Assembly (NCBI GenBank): GCA_039105265.1
Contig: JAPFFF010000021.1
Span: 930,001 to 994,000 of the forward strand
Direction of reading: 5' to 3'
Length of the DNA stretch: 64,000 bases
Source of the DNA: Tritrichomonas musculus
Taxonomy: Eukaryota; Parabasalia; Tritrichomonadida; Tritrichomonadidae
Positions 50,679 through 62,800 of the stretch are shown piece by piece (position 1 is the first letter of the stretch; every line of letters begins with the position of its first letter). Made by a program: the position numbers and the translations under genes. A model generated the notes under the pieces. That model ran no database searches. It worked only from the letters and a program-made list of their open reading frames with translations, and was not told where the DNA came from.

Positions 50679-53438
50679 TTATTCTTGAGTTATATTTTCG
50701 GTTGATATGATATCTGTTTTCAAAGCATATTTATTATCTGCTTCTTCTTTCGTATACAGGTTATCCATATTAACCATATTATTTTTTAATTCATCTAATG
50801 CTTCATTTACTTCATCAACAGTTGGGAATTCATTTAATGTAGTAGCTAGAGCTGTATCATTCTTTTCTATCTGCTCATGTAATGTATCTATCTTCTTATG
50901 TAAAGCATCTATATCACAAGTATATGCTAAATCATTTGTGGTAAATTCCATTCTTCTTTTTGCTGTATTCTCTTTGATGCTGATTCCTCCAACCCTCAGT
51001 TTATTTGGATTTGATATAACAAATGTTTTGTCATTCATAGTGCAGCTAGGAAAATCAGTTGTTCCTTGGTAATTAATTGTTCCATCAGTAATATTAATAG
51101 TAACTATATTCTCTTCATAATCAACATCATTGTATTCACTAACTTTTTGCACCAAAAATCGTGCTTTGATTGTTCCATCTGTGATAACATCTTCTGCTTC
51201 CAAATGGACCTCTCCATTAACAAATTTACCAACAACATCTATTATGTCATCTCTAACCAAATCTGTTGATGACACACTCTTCTCTACAGTAGTCGCTAAT
51301 GTTTTTATCATTGGTTTCATCGTATGACGGAATCTCTTACACATATCTATTGTTGATGTTAATGTCATGGCTACTTTAGACGGATCATCAAGTTCATCAG
51401 TAAAGTTTATTTCATTAACAGGTACATACTCCTCATCGCACCAAGCTATAATATTATTTAGTTTATCTTTGTTAGATAACGAACGCATCATTCTACTAAC
51501 TGGAACAGATACCATATCACCAAAGAATACATCAGCTCCAATATCAGGTAGTTCGTCAGTGAGCTTACCAGCAATGTCTTCTACAACATTTGTACCAACA
51601 TCAGACACCTTGGTTACAGTATTTATTAATTCCCTACCCCCAGTTTGTGCTGCTTTAGATGCAAATGATAATGCTTTACCAGCAACGCCTATACCAGTAG
51701 CACCTAATACACAACCAACAGCACCTAAAGCAATACCTATGTTAGCTTTCATATCTACATTATCCACTTCTTTTTGTAAATATTTTGTCTTCGCTGCTTG
51801 TTCTGCCATCTCTGAGTTCAATGTCTCTACATTGTTCTTTATATCTTTCACGTCATAAGAAACCACATCAACAGTATTTGTAACCATGTTTAGATCTGAT
51901 CGCATAGTCATAATGTTATCAGCTGTAATTATCTTCGAAGAAGTAATATTGAAGTCCGTATACAAAGTTGTGGCTGCATCTGGTCTTGGAGTAATCTCAT
52001 AAAATTGTTGTTGAATAATGTACTTAAAAGCATTTGTTGTTGGATCCCAGTTAACTTCTTCTATAGGATCCGTGTACTGTTGACGTAAATAGAGTTCGAT
52101 ATCTCTAGTCGCGATGTTAATGTTACTGCTGGACCAATAATAGTTAATTTTTTCAATACTATCTAATTCAGCAATCAAATCTATGTCGTACCCATAATGT
52201 TCGTTCTTATGTAGTTCATCCCATCTAAAAGTAAGCCTGTTACTCGCTCCATCAAGTGACATATCGTAAACAATTTTGTCTATACGGTTCAACAACGACT
52301 CTACCTCTTCTTTATTACTGTTTTGGATCTGTAATTGTAGCGGTAAATAATCGTATCCTTCTTTAGTATATATCTCTACTGTTGAATCACATCTATCTAT
52401 TTATATGCTATGTTCAGAACCATTTGCCTCTGTACCATCTTTGAACAACAACTTTGTAGTGCCATTAGCGAACATCACTTTCATGAAATTTTCATTAGTA
52501 TCATCAAGCAACATCTTATTCCATTCACTACGTTTGCATCTGACATAGCATCCACTTGCTCCATAATTATTTTGGTTTACACGAAGATATTGCTTACTGC
52601 TCTCTATTTTCCCATTGCTACGTCCTTGCATGTTCTCTCCAACCCATTTTGTTCCATCCCATATTAGGCTCCATCTATTACCAAAACAGTGTTCAGTAAA
52701 TGTAAAATTAAGGTTAATGGGTATTGTATAATCATTTGGAATTCGATATATCATTTTGTAGTAATCAACTGAGTCGACATTCTCTGTAGTTACGACACTT
52801 GGTTTATAAAAGTAATGAACATCTGATTCATACAACTGAAGAGCATTACGAGCATCTATTACATCACACTTGACTACTGGCTTCTTCGCAACCATCGAGT
52901 CTTGCTTTAGTAAGTACTGTATCGATAGCTCCCCATTCATGTATAATGAATATGGATTCACACCGAGTCTAGTATCAAATGCTATAAAGAACTCAGGGCC
53001 GAATGTAGTCCAATGTGTGACCATACATTTAAGATCAGTACGACATGTAATACACGGACCTTTTGCTTGATGATTTTCAACGTACGCAGTAAATTCTTTC
53101 ACTAGATTGCCTTCATAATCGTATATCACTTCTTTCCTAAGTATGAATTTGAATACGACAGTTACGTCAGGAGCAGCTATTATCTTATTTAGTACGTCAT
53201 TTGACATATTAATTTTCAGGATGTTGTAGTTAGCCATCGACAGTGATTCATCTTTATAGGCTGTTATGTTCTCATTTTTGATTTCATATTCAGGATAACC
53301 TTCTACTTCTTCAAACCAGCTTCCTCCTTGTGCATATCCATCCAAATCACTCAGCGTTAATAATTCACTTCCTTTACGAGTAGCATCTCCTACCTTAAAT
53401 TGTATGTCTCCAATGAATTTTGTTGTCGTCTCGTCCAT
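50679..53438 (-). pseudogene. Element 2 copy of the shorter fibre-type gene, broken
   Basis: Counterpart of the 866-aa gene at 20173. Its start (MDETTTKFIGDIQF at 53438) and shared module (DARNAL, CFGNRW, SSKIITADNIMTMRSDLN) are recognisable. So are a hydrophobic segment (LGAVGCVLGATGIGVAGKA) and a terminal region with FPTVDEVNEALDEL, as in element 1 (YPTVDEANEGL). The gene is broken, about once. It follows the giant gene on the same strand after about 27 bp, the same order and spacing type as in element 1. Confidence 0.75.
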
Positions 53439-53465
53439 TTAAGTCCAAAAAAATAATTCTCTATT

Positions 53466-56400
53466 CTACTCTATATTTGCGCACTTCTTCTCTAATGTAG
53501 CAAGTCTTGTCTCAAGAGTATCAATATATGCATCCTTCTGGTCTATCATTTCCTTCACTTCTGCTTTAGTAATATAAGCAGTCATATCTATATCTTCTAA
53601 TGGATGCTTATTTTCAAGCTCTTTGATTTTCTCGCACATGAATGCTATTGTACCCTTTAAAGTATCGCGATATGTCTTTGCAATATTAATACATGTATCA
53701 AATGAAACCATCATCTTATCAGCATCCTTCATTGTTATTTCAAGTTCGGGTTCATCATCTGTTTCTTCATGATATGCCCATGCAAGAATCTTTTCTAATA
53801 CATCTTCCTCTGCTAATGTTTCTGGGTTATCATTACGACGGAACCAACTTGGAATATTAAATAATCCTATTCTATTTGCTACATATGCTTCTGCTGCTAC
53901 CCCTGCTATTGCTGCTGCATCACCAGGATGATGTCTAACAAACTGCCATTGACCATGTAAGAACCTTCTAGCAACATAACCTACTGCTCCCATAATAACC
54001 TGAGTAGTTGCACTTATAACACCATCTTGTTGGTACATTTCTATCACTCCATTTACAATATTAATTACATGTAGTCTTCTTCTATCTATTGTAGCAACTA
54101 CATTTCCATTATATAGTACTTGTGCTATTTCTTCCCCAGTTGTTTCATCTAATGTGTCATTAAAAGCTAAAAGATTACCATGAGAATAAATATTATCCAT
54201 TAGTTCTCCTCTTTGTTCATCACTCATTTGTTCTATCATTCTTGCTGTTATTGCTGGTGTTGTTCCTGGTACTGTCCAAGTATCTGTTGTGGCAACAAGG
54301 TCATAATGCTGATATCTAACTCCATTTGCATTGACTTCTATCTGTGAATTTATTCCAACAAATCGTACTTGACCTCCACTAATATTTGCTGTAGTTGGTG
54401 CTGAATAATCAATAGTAGCAACAATTGGGTCAATAGTCTCTCCTCTATGATCAATAATATTTATCCATGCTTCCATTGTTTGGTCATTTAAGTAAGGTTC
54501 TAAACCAATATCTCCATTTTGTACAAATGGTAGATTTAGTCTATCTTGCATCGATAATTGTTCAATATCTCTCGCTGTGTATGTTGTTCCTTCCCATTCT
54601 ATTGACCAATTATTATCAGTAGCTCTATGTATTCTATCTGTCATCTCAATATCAGCTGGTCTTATTAGAGTCCTTCGTTGAAATACATTATTATGGATGA
54701 TGAGTTGGTCATAATAAAACAAATCATACACATTAAACCACTCTCTTCCATGATATTGGATACGTAAGATATCAGGATGACTAGCAACTAATGCATTTCG
54801 TTCTTCTCTTGTCAAATCTGCTATGTCTTCTAAGGTATACTGAGTTCCAGCAATATCAATAACAGGAACTTGATTCCTAAGTGCAATCGTAGTTGATGCC
54901 GTATTTGTCATTGTAGTCTGTGGTACAGTTATATCTGTTCGAATCTCATCTGTTTCATCTGTAACAACTTGTGGCTGAACTTCTCTATGAGTTCTCACTA
55001 ATGATTGTTCAGTGGTTGTGATAGTATTAGTTGCATTATCAGTATCATTATCAGTTATTGTAATCGAGGATGAATTAATATTTAATGTTTCAGTTCCATT
55101 CGTATCTGGTCTATTCCTAAAGAAGTGTAAGACATTCGAACCAAGTGTAGCAATAGCATTTCCTAACTGAGTTAATGCATGTGTTGTAGATAGAACAACC
55201 TGTGTAGCTGAGAATGTTGATATAGCTCCAGCCACAGGTATTTGAACAGTTGTTGTAGTTGGCAAAAATCTTTCCATAGTCATCTTATCAGCCTTCAAAT
55301 CAACATTCACCAAAAACTTACCTTGAAAGCCACTACCTCCATCACCAGGATATCCTCCACCTCCTCCACCATTTCCTCCTGGACCAGGGAAAGGTGTTGT
55401 TTGATATGTATTAATATTTACTGAGTTATTGGACATATTTAATGTTGAGAGTACCCCTGCAATCGATACTACTGAAGCTAGAATATTTAAAATCGTATTT
55501 GCAACTGATATACCTTGTTTAATGCTATCCGTATATTCATTATACATGGCTTGAATTCTCATTTGCTCAGCTAGATTATCAACTGTCTGTTTCAATAAAG
55601 CATAATCATATTGTAATATGTCAGTAATTCCACCAACAACATTTAAGTCTCTTCTCATCGTCATGATATTATCAGCCCATATAATCTTTGATGAATAAAT
55701 ATTTAAATCTGTTGATATAGTTGAACAGTTTCTTGGATCTGGTTCTACTTCATAAAATTGTTCTTGTAAGATTATGTTAAATGGATTAACTTTTACATCA
55801 AATTCAAATAATTCTTTTTCCATGTATATTCGAATGTTCTTATGATTAAATCCTTCAATGATTTTAATGGAATACCTTTTTTCTCGCTGATAATTAAATG
55901 ATTCTAGACAAGGATTTGATCCATAAGTGTGCATGACTCCAGAATTAATACAGTGTTCAGGATGACAATCCCATTTTAATTCTGTTATGTTTCCATTAAT
56001 ATTTAAATCTGCATAAACATATAATCCGTCTTCTTCTTGTAATCCGCTTGGTGCATCAACATACATTCTAGCTTGTTCATATTTATTTCCATCTTGTGTG
56101 AAAGTACCTGAACTGCTAGGATCAAAAACTGCAGTTGTTCCTACGTTTAATATGGTCCCATCTTTCTTAACAACTCTCCAATTTGTAAGATAGTCTTTTA
56201 GTATGTGAGCATAATTATCATCATCTGTTAAATCTTCTTTTATTGTTCCTTTTATCCATTTCCCAATTAGTTCGTTCTTTTTAATTATTATTGCTGGAGC
56301 TCCGCTATTATTATTCATGTATGATATTTTTGCTGTAAACACATTTTGACAGTTATTTCCTGTCCAATTTTTCCCATCCCATATTAATTCCCAAGTGTGC

Positions 56401-58685
56401 CTAAATAAATAGTCCTTGAACCTAAATACCATATTCAATGATAAATCATAATCTTTATCTATATCCCATCTCATACAATAATAATTGGATTCTTCATATA
56501 CTTTTGATGGTCTATATAAATATAATTGATCTGATTCTTTTAATGTAAAATATTTAGAGTCAGTTGAAGGAGTTGATATCTCATTATTCATAACCTTATA
56601 ATCTACTACTTTTGCATTATATTCTTGTCTAAATATTTCTAATAACTCATAATCAATATCAATATCTATCTTATTTCCATCAGGGTCAACCATGGCATCT
56701 TCTGCTAATGTACGAGCATAAGCAATAGGAACTGGGTCATTACCCGATAATTTAATCATAATATATTCGAATCCATCAAAGAGTTTTTCAGCGATTGGAC
56801 ATATTACATACATAACTGCAAGAGCTCCAATAGAAACTGCTGCACCACCCAAGACGAAAGCTATTATTGTAATCCTCACCATATGTGGATAATTTTCCCA
56901 AAATGTTCCTTTACCATCATTATCTTCACCTGTAAAGAGTAAATATGTATCATTACCAAACTTCTTAACTCCATTCCATAAAGCTATAAATGGTCTTTTA
57001 ATTAACTTCCAGACGTTTCCCCAGAATCCTTCCCATGATGTACAAGCTACATTAACTTCTTTATATCCTTTCTTTTTCAACTCATCAACAGATTTTGTAG
57101 TTGGTGTGATTTCCTTAAAACCCTCTAGCATTTCTTCAAAGTCAGGGTCTATTTCACCAACAAAATTTTCTATTTCACTATCATAGTTAGTTACTTTAAA
57201 TACTATATTTTCTTCTTTTATCTCCCCCGTAAGTGCGTCTTTTACGTTTCGATACCCTTCAAACACAATACATTTAAAATGAGACCAAAGAAAATAATAT
57301 ATATTATATAATGTTTTCAGGGTTTGAATAAAGGCGTAGTCGATTGTTTTATAAGTTAATTTAAAAGACATCTTAGCAAGATATAGAGTAGTCGAAATTA
57401 TATTATACAATAAGCCTTTTATCCATCCAATTGTCTTTTTACTATATAACCAATACTTAGATACATTGATTGTGAGTTCTTCAGGGGCATTATTAACTGG
57501 AATCTTATTTGTTATCAAATTCTTTAATTCATCAGTAGTGGGAATTTCATAAACCATATCATCTTGGTTAACTAACTCCTTTGGTGGCTCAGTTGGAGTA
57601 GGTTCAGGAGTAGGTTCAGGTGTAGGAGTAGGAGTTGTTTCATCAATTTCTATTTTAACCTCATGTATTTCAGGTTCACCAGTTGTTTTATTAATTAAGC
57701 ACATAGAAGTATTTCCACCTGTTAAGTTCAAGAGGGTCTCATAAGATATAGTTTGATCATTTAACGCATCTATCCATTTAGTAATATTAGCAGCTGTTGT
57801 ATTTGTTTTATTAACAAAGTCTTTCATGTTAGTTATGTTAGTCTCATTGACATCATAGGTAGTTTCATTAGTAGTTTCATTAACCTTTTCATCAACATAT
57901 TTAACAGGTTCTACCTCAGTAAAATTAACAGTATTATTTGCTATCCATTTAGATATATTTTCATTACTTGTACTTATATCTTGTATTATAGCGTCCATAT
58001 TTTCTGGTTTCTTGTCCTCCGTTTCATAAGTTAAGGCTTGAGTAGTTTTATCTACATGTTCAACAATTATTTTTAAATCAGATAGTTTAGACCAATCGAT
58101 ATTTGGTGTAATTGCATTATTTACATCATCTATATTTTTAATCATTAAGTTCATTACATTTAGCATACCTTGATGATTCTGTGTAAGTGCTTCTATTAGT
58201 TTCTTGTGTGTACTAACATCATATGATTCTGTTATTATTTCTTTATCATTTACTTCACCTGTAAAATAGTTTAATGTAGCACCAGGTGCAATACCAGAAT
58301 CTACGTCATCCTTCATTTTAGCTAGAAAGGTATGTAAATTAGTAGCACTATCTCGTAGTCTTTCATAGAGCTTATTGAAGCTTGCACAATATTGTATTTT
58401 TGGTGTCAGTGTACCGTTAGTATTCCATGTGTAAATGCCTTTCCCTGCCATAAGATTAAGCGCACCAAAGTTTTCGAATCCATTTTTTTCGAAATAATCA
58501 CCAACTATTTTTTCATCTATTTCAGCTTTGTTGTAGATACAATTAAATTGCACCATTTCGCCAGGTTCAATAGTGTTTTCAATGTTTAGTCGTTTACCAT
58601 CTTCTTCATCAATAGTGATTTCTATATCATTTGATTTGAGTTTATATGCTTCCTTGCTCTTTGCAGAATACAGTGCCAAAGACAT
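53466..58685 (-). CDS. Giant fibre/surface-type protein (about 1739 aa) of element 2
   Basis: Start MSLALYS at 58685; a longer frame start at 58727 overlaps the divergent gene. The N-terminus matches the element 1 giant protein (LYSxxSxEAxKLK, CIYNKAEIDE). A region rich in N-x-T sites (NETTNETTYDVNETN) and a PTPTPEPTPEPTP repeat follow, typical of exposed, glycosylated stalks. Then come membrane-like segments (about nt 57250-57450 and 56775-56890), the shared module (SSKIIWADNIMTMRRDLN), a Gly-rich patch, and a long Thr/Asn-rich part. The C-terminal coiled coil ends KCANIE, exactly as in element 1. It lacks the paired-tryptophan repeats. The long frame looks whole although other genes of the element are broken. 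A virion fibre or host-attachment role is inferred. Confidence 0.6.
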   Translation of the reverse strand: MSLALYSAKSKEAYKLKSNDIEITIDEEDGKRLNIENTIEPGEMVQFNCIYNKAEIDEKIVGDYFEKNGFENFGALNLMAGKGIYTWNTNGTLTPKIQYCASFNKLYERLRDSATNLHTFLAKMKDDVDSGIAPGATLNYFTGEVNDKEIITESYDVSTHKKLIEALTQNHQGMLNVMNLMIKNIDDVNNAITPNIDWSKLSDLKIIVEHVDKTTQALTYETEDKKPENMDAIIQDISTSNENISKWIANNTVNFTEVEPVKYVDEKVNETTNETTYDVNETNITNMKDFVNKTNTTAANITKWIDALNDQTISYETLLNLTGGNTSMCLINKTTGEPEIHEVKIEIDETTPTPTPEPTPEPTPTEPPKELVNQDDMVYEIPTTDELKNLITNKIPVNNAPEELTINVSKYWLYSKKTIGWIKGLLYNIISTTLYLAKMSFKLTYKTIDYAFIQTLKTLYNIYYFLWSHFKCIVFEGYRNVKDALTGEIKEENIVFKVTNYDSEIENFVGEIDPDFEEMLEGFKEITPTTKSVDELKKKGYKEVNVACTSWEGFWGNVWKLIKRPFIALWNGVKKFGNDTYLLFTGEDNDGKGTFWENYPHMVRITIIAFVLGGAAVSIGALAVMYVICPIAEKLFDGFEYIMIKLSGNDPVPIAYARTLAEDAMVDPDGNKIDIDIDYELLEIFRQEYNAKVVDYKVMNNEISTPSTDSKYFTLKESDQLYLYRPSKVYEESNYYCMRWDIDKDYDLSLNMVFRFKDYLFRHTWELIWDGKNWTGNNCQNVFTAKISYMNNNSGAPAIIIKKNELIGKWIKGTIKEDLTDDDNYAHILKDYLTNWRVVKKDGTILNVGTTAVFDPSSSGTFTQDGNKYEQARMYVDAPSGLQEEDGLYVYADLNINGNITELKWDCHPEHCINSGVMHTYGSNPCLESFNYQREKRYSIKIIEGFNHKNIRIYMEKELFEFDVKVNPFNIILQEQFYEVEPDPRNCSTISTDLNIYSSKIIWADNIMTMRRDLNVVGGITDILQYDYALLKQTVDNLAEQMRIQAMYNEYTDSIKQGISVANTILNILASVVSIAGVLSTLNMSNNSVNINTYQTTPFPGPGGNGGGGGGYPGDGGSGFQGKFLVNVDLKADKMTMERFLPTTTTVQIPVAGAISTFSATQVVLSTTHALTQLGNAIATLGSNVLHFFRNRPDTNGTETLNINSSSITITDNDTDNATNTITTTEQSLVRTHREVQPQVVTDETDEIRTDITVPQTTMTNTASTTIALRNQVPVIDIAGTQYTLEDIADLTREERNALVASHPDILRIQYHGREWFNVYDLFYYDQLIIHNNVFQRRTLIRPADIEMTDRIHRATDNNWSIEWEGTTYTARDIEQLSMQDRLNLPFVQNGDIGLEPYLNDQTMEAWINIIDHRGETIDPIVATIDYSAPTTANISGGQVRFVGINSQIEVNANGVRYQHYDLVATTDTWTVPGTTPAITARMIEQMSDEQRGELMDNIYSHGNLLAFNDTLDETTGEEIAQVLYNGNVVATIDRRRLHVINIVNGVIEMYQQDGVISATTQVIMGAVGYVARRFLHGQWQFVRHHPGDAAAIAGVAAEAYVANRIGLFNIPSWFRRNDNPETLAEEDVLEKILAWAYHEETDDEPELEITMKDADKMMVSFDTCINIAKTYRDTLKGTIAFMCEKIKELENKHPLEDIDMTAYITKAEVKEMIDQKDAYIDTLETRLATLEKKCANIE

Positions 58686-58703
58686 TTTATCAGAAATTAA
58701 ATT
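58686..58703. promoter_or_regulatory. 18-bp bidirectional promoter gap of element 2
   Basis: Only 18 bases (TTTATCAGAAATTAAATT) separate the divergent ATGs, matching the 17-bp arrangement in element 1 although the bases are not conserved. No host-type initiator is seen. Confidence 0.5.
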
Positions 58704-59438
58704 ATGTTGTATAGTGTTCAGAGTCAACCAGGTAATTACAATACGGTAAGACTTAATATTGATATCCCATGGAAATGTCCATACGTGAAGTACTATGTTT
58801 CATCTATTAATACCAAAGCCAACATATTGATGACAACTGCGGAAGATTATTTAATATTTGAAACAGCTAATGATGAGGTACGAATTGATTTTGATGAAAT
58901 GTATGCTTACTCCTTTAACTACTTAGTCAAATGCCTAAATGCAAATCAGACTGTAATCGAGTTCAAGAATATCAATAATAGAACCATTTCACTAAAACCA
59001 GTCCAAAATGTAACTTTCAAGGAAGGTAGTCATAGAGCGAAATTGATTACTGGTTTGTTCAATACTAAACCAGGGCATATATTTCCAAATGGAATTGAGT
59101 GCGAGGTACCTGATCTACCTATACTTGATTTTGCCAATAAGTTGTATTTAGTTTCATTACAGGGGGTAGCAACTCATTCATCAATTGGAGACCAAGAATA
59201 TACCCCAAGTATCCTTGCAAACATTGACACAATGATAATGGATCAAGAGGCAATGATAGTTAACTATGACATGACTAAGCCAATAAAAATAAAAGTTAAT
59301 ACGGATTCATTAAAATATTTGGAAATGAGATTAGTCGATTTCATGTTTCAACCAGTAATATTAAAATCTCCTCTCTTCATTACCTTAAAAATAAAACCAA
59401 GCCAAGAGGCTGATATATATGACATCCTTACTAAATGA
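58704..59438 (+). CDS. Putative jelly-roll minor capsid/penton-like protein of element 2
   Basis: This 244-residue protein is homologous to 14629-15339: IDIPWKCPYVKYYVSSI, LYLVSLQG, EYTPSILANIDT and LKSPLFITLKIKPS align. It is rich in beta strands, with no enzyme motif. Its family position and size fit a single jelly-roll capsid or penton protein of Polinton-like elements, by inference. It is divergent from the giant gene across 18 bp and overlaps the convergent GIY-YIG-like gene by 8 nt at its 3' end, the same overlap length it has with the polymerase gene in element 1. Confidence 0.55.
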   Translation: MLYSVQSQPGNYNTVRLNIDIPWKCPYVKYYVSSINTKANILMTTAEDYLIFETANDEVRIDFDEMYAYSFNYLVKCLNANQTVIEFKNINNRTISLKPVQNVTFKEGSHRAKLITGLFNTKPGHIFPNGIECEVPDLPILDFANKLYLVSLQGVATHSSIGDQEYTPSILANIDTMIMDQEAMIVNYDMTKPIKIKVNTDSLKYLEMRLVDFMFQPVILKSPLFITLKIKPSQEADIYDILTK

Positions 59439-59754
59439 TAGCTCTGGGACAATGATATTGGATATAAGTCCTAATAATATATATCATTTCATTCACATTC
59501 CCAACAAAGTACTCATTACCTATAAATGCTGTTCCATCTCTTGTTGTTGCTCTCTTATAATTTTCTTCAAATATTGTTATTAATTCTTTTTCCACTTTTA
59601 CTGAATCACTTACTGCTTCAATTATATATACTTCGCTGTCTTTTGGATATTGTCCCATTCTTGTTGCAATCTTATTTGTTCTACCAATTTTGTATACAGG
59701 TTGATTAGAATAAGAAAATTCTCTTTCACGAATCAAATATATGTATTCTACCAT
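59431..59754 (-). CDS. GIY-YIG / T5orf172 (MUG113)-like small protein
   Basis: A 107-residue protein with MVEYIYLIRE at the N-terminus, YKIGRTN (about 22-28), an Arg-x(4)-Tyr element (RMGQYPK), a Glu in VEKELITIFEENY, and a late GNEYFVGN. This pattern is the T5orf172/MUG113 branch of the GIY-YIG nuclease superfamily, common in large DNA viruses and phages. It probably binds or nicks DNA. It lies between the small capsid-like gene and the polymerase gene, and has no counterpart in element 1, so it was gained here or lost there. It looks whole. Confidence 0.7.
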   Translation of the reverse strand: MVEYIYLIREREFSYSNQPVYKIGRTNKIATRMGQYPKDSEVYIIEAVSDSVKVEKELITIFEENYKRATTRDGTAFIGNEYFVGNVNEMIYIIRTYIQYHCPRAII

Positions 59755-59810
59755 TTTAGGGTTAATAAATATTTAGCGTGATATTTTTTTTATTTCTTAT
59801 TTACACTTAA

Positions 59811-62800
59811 ATGACATACCTCTTTGATATATCAGTTGACCTCTATTCGACTGCAAGAACGGAAGCAAGAAAAGAGTATAAGCAAAGGGTGAAAGACGTA
59901 AGAGACAAACGAAAGTTCAAGAAATATTTGAAAGAATTCATGACCAAGGCTAAGAAAGAAATATCATTTGACATAGATATAGGAGATGATGAAGATAAGA
60001 GACTTGCTTTCACTGAAACATTAAGACAATTACACAAAGAGAACAAGAAGAATATAGTAGTAAAAAGCGAATCATTAGGTGGTGAGGAATACAAATGGTT
60101 TACACTTTCCAAGGCACGAAGATTAGATTCAACAATAGGACATATATCAGGGACAATAGACTTGAATGATGACTGTTCAGACAATAATCCTTGGGTTGGC
60201 AATGTATTCATCCCTGCAAAATACCAGTTGCTCTTCATCAAAAATAGAAAGAGAGGCAAGCAAACATCATTTACTATTAATAAAGAAGATAATAAAGGTA
60301 AGTTGTATGAAGAAGAAGTTGAAGTCGACGAAGATTATCGCGAAAATCCAGAAGGTGGATTCTTCCCTTATATTAATCTTTCTGATTTAGACTTATCACA
60401 GTACCAAATATTCAAGACAGTTGATAAGAAGAACTATAAAGACAATTGTTTGGTATATGCTTGCATTCAGTCTGGAGTATTCACTGATGATGAAATAAAT
60501 TATTTACGCTTTATGGTCAAGACTAGGTTAATCCCCAATAACTTGATATACGATATAGCCAAGCAGTTTAAATGCCATTTTGTTGTAAGAAGGATTGATG
60601 AGAAATATGATGAAAGAAGCCAACTACAAATAAAAATAGATACAAGAAAGAGACCATGGGCCAAAGAGTTTGACCGAATTGTTGACTTATTACTGTACAA
60701 GAACCATTACATGATATATAAACCTCTAAATGGTGTTAAACCTATGGCAATATTTCGCAAGCTATTTAAAGAAGGAAAGTTCAGGGAGATAAAGAACTGT
60801 GAAATGAATATCTTAGCAACGAATGAATACAACTCTCACTTAGCGGATTATACAGACCTTGAATATGATCCTGAATTGTGCTGTAAACTAATAGATTCAT
60901 CAGAGACGAAAAAGGAGAGAGAGTGGAGTAGGATTTATTATTCTGATTTTGAAACTAATACCACTGTATCACCCCATATGCCTTATCTAAATATTACTGT
61001 GTACAGAACCAAAGAGTTAATTCATAAAATGATATTTGATGGGGAGAATATTGCCGACAGATTACTAAAGTCATTGGAGAACAATTCTCTCATTTACTTC
61101 CATAACCTTAAATATGATGCTTGTTTCTTTATAAATACTCCTGGATGGGATGTACAAATAACAGAGAGAAGTGGAACGATTCTGCAAATAGTCATGACAA
61201 AGTATAAAAAGATTACAACAAAGGAGTCTAAAAATATTACAGTAATAGACAAGAGATTAACTTTCCGCAATAGCTACTCTATCATCCCTGCTGCATTAGC
61301 TTCATTTGGTAAGATGTTTCAGTTACCAGTTCATAAAGAGGTAATGGCATATAAAATATATACTGAAAGGAACATAAATAGGAAAACTGTCTCTGCGCTT
61401 GAATTTCAACTACAGTATTACTTAGAGAACCAAGACAAGAAACCATTGACACAGATAAAACAAGATTGGAAGCAATTAATAGATAATGCAAAAGCTTGTG
61501 GTGCATATGTTGGAGGAGCTATTGATATTATGAAGTATGCCATCTATTATTGCAAACTGGATTGTATAGTATTGATGAAGGGAGTAGAGAAATTTAATAG
61601 AGATCTGGTAGAAGTATTTAAGCAGACGAAGACAAAGATGCTTGATGTCCATAACTTTATCTCCATTAGCTCTATTGGCTACTATTATGCATATAAATTT
61701 GGTTGCTTTGATGGGTGTTATCAACTTAGTGGTAAACCACAAAACTTCATTCAGAGATGCGTTAGTGGAGGTAGAACAATGACAGCTAATAATGAAAAGC
61801 AATATATAGAGGAAAGGATACAAGATTTTGATGCAGTCAGTTTATATCCTAGTGCAATGAGTATTATGTCTGGTGTACCTAAAGGAGTGCCTGAAGTAAT
61901 TCGCCTGGAGGCCTCAGGTACTAATCGTGCGGGCCCATCGGATATGTTTACGAAAGAATTATTAGATTTTGATCAGTTCTTCATTGAAATCAATATCAAG
62001 AAGATCAAGTGCAAGGCTGATAAACCATATAAATTTGGACAAATATTTAGTAGGAATGATCAAGGGTCAAAAATATTTAACAACAATCCTATCAACAATT
62101 ATTACATAGACAAGAGAGCTTTTATGGACTTGATGAGTTTTATGATTTCGATTATGAGTTTATTAGAGGATATTACTTTGACAAAGGATTCAACAACAAG
62201 ATTAATGTATTTATAGAGAAATTGTTCAATCTAAGAAGGAGATACCAAGATGCTAACAATCCATTACAGCAAACCATCAAACTACTTCTTAATTCCATTT
62301 ACGGAAAATCTATCCTAAAGGCAACAACAACTGAAACTAAATGCATACCAAAAGATAAAGCCATTAAATATATATGGAAGAACTATAATTACATAACAGA
62401 GGTGATAGAGAACAAGTCAATTGATAATGTATATGTTAAGAAGGTTAAACCAATAAACAGTCATTTTAATTTACCTCATTTTGGTGCTAGTGTCTTGTCA
62501 TGGAGCTAACATTTAATGAATAGGGTAATGAGTACTGCTGAACAAAATGGAATAGACATATACTATACAGATACAGATAGCGTACACGTTAGAGAAATAG
62601 ATGTACCAAGGATAGCTGAGGTGTTCAAGAAAAAATATGGGAAGGAGTTGATTGGTAAGAAGATGACACAGTTTCATTGTGACTTTGATTCGTTTAATGG
62701 TGCTGTCGGTAGTGTTCATTCCAGGAAATTAATAGCATTAGGAAAAAAATCTTATCTTGATATCCTCGTTGATGAAAAAGGCAATGAAGGCTATCACATC

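Noticed and set aside
51367-51858. Plus-strand 163-codon frame
   Set aside because: Antisense shadow of the element 2 fibre-type gene.
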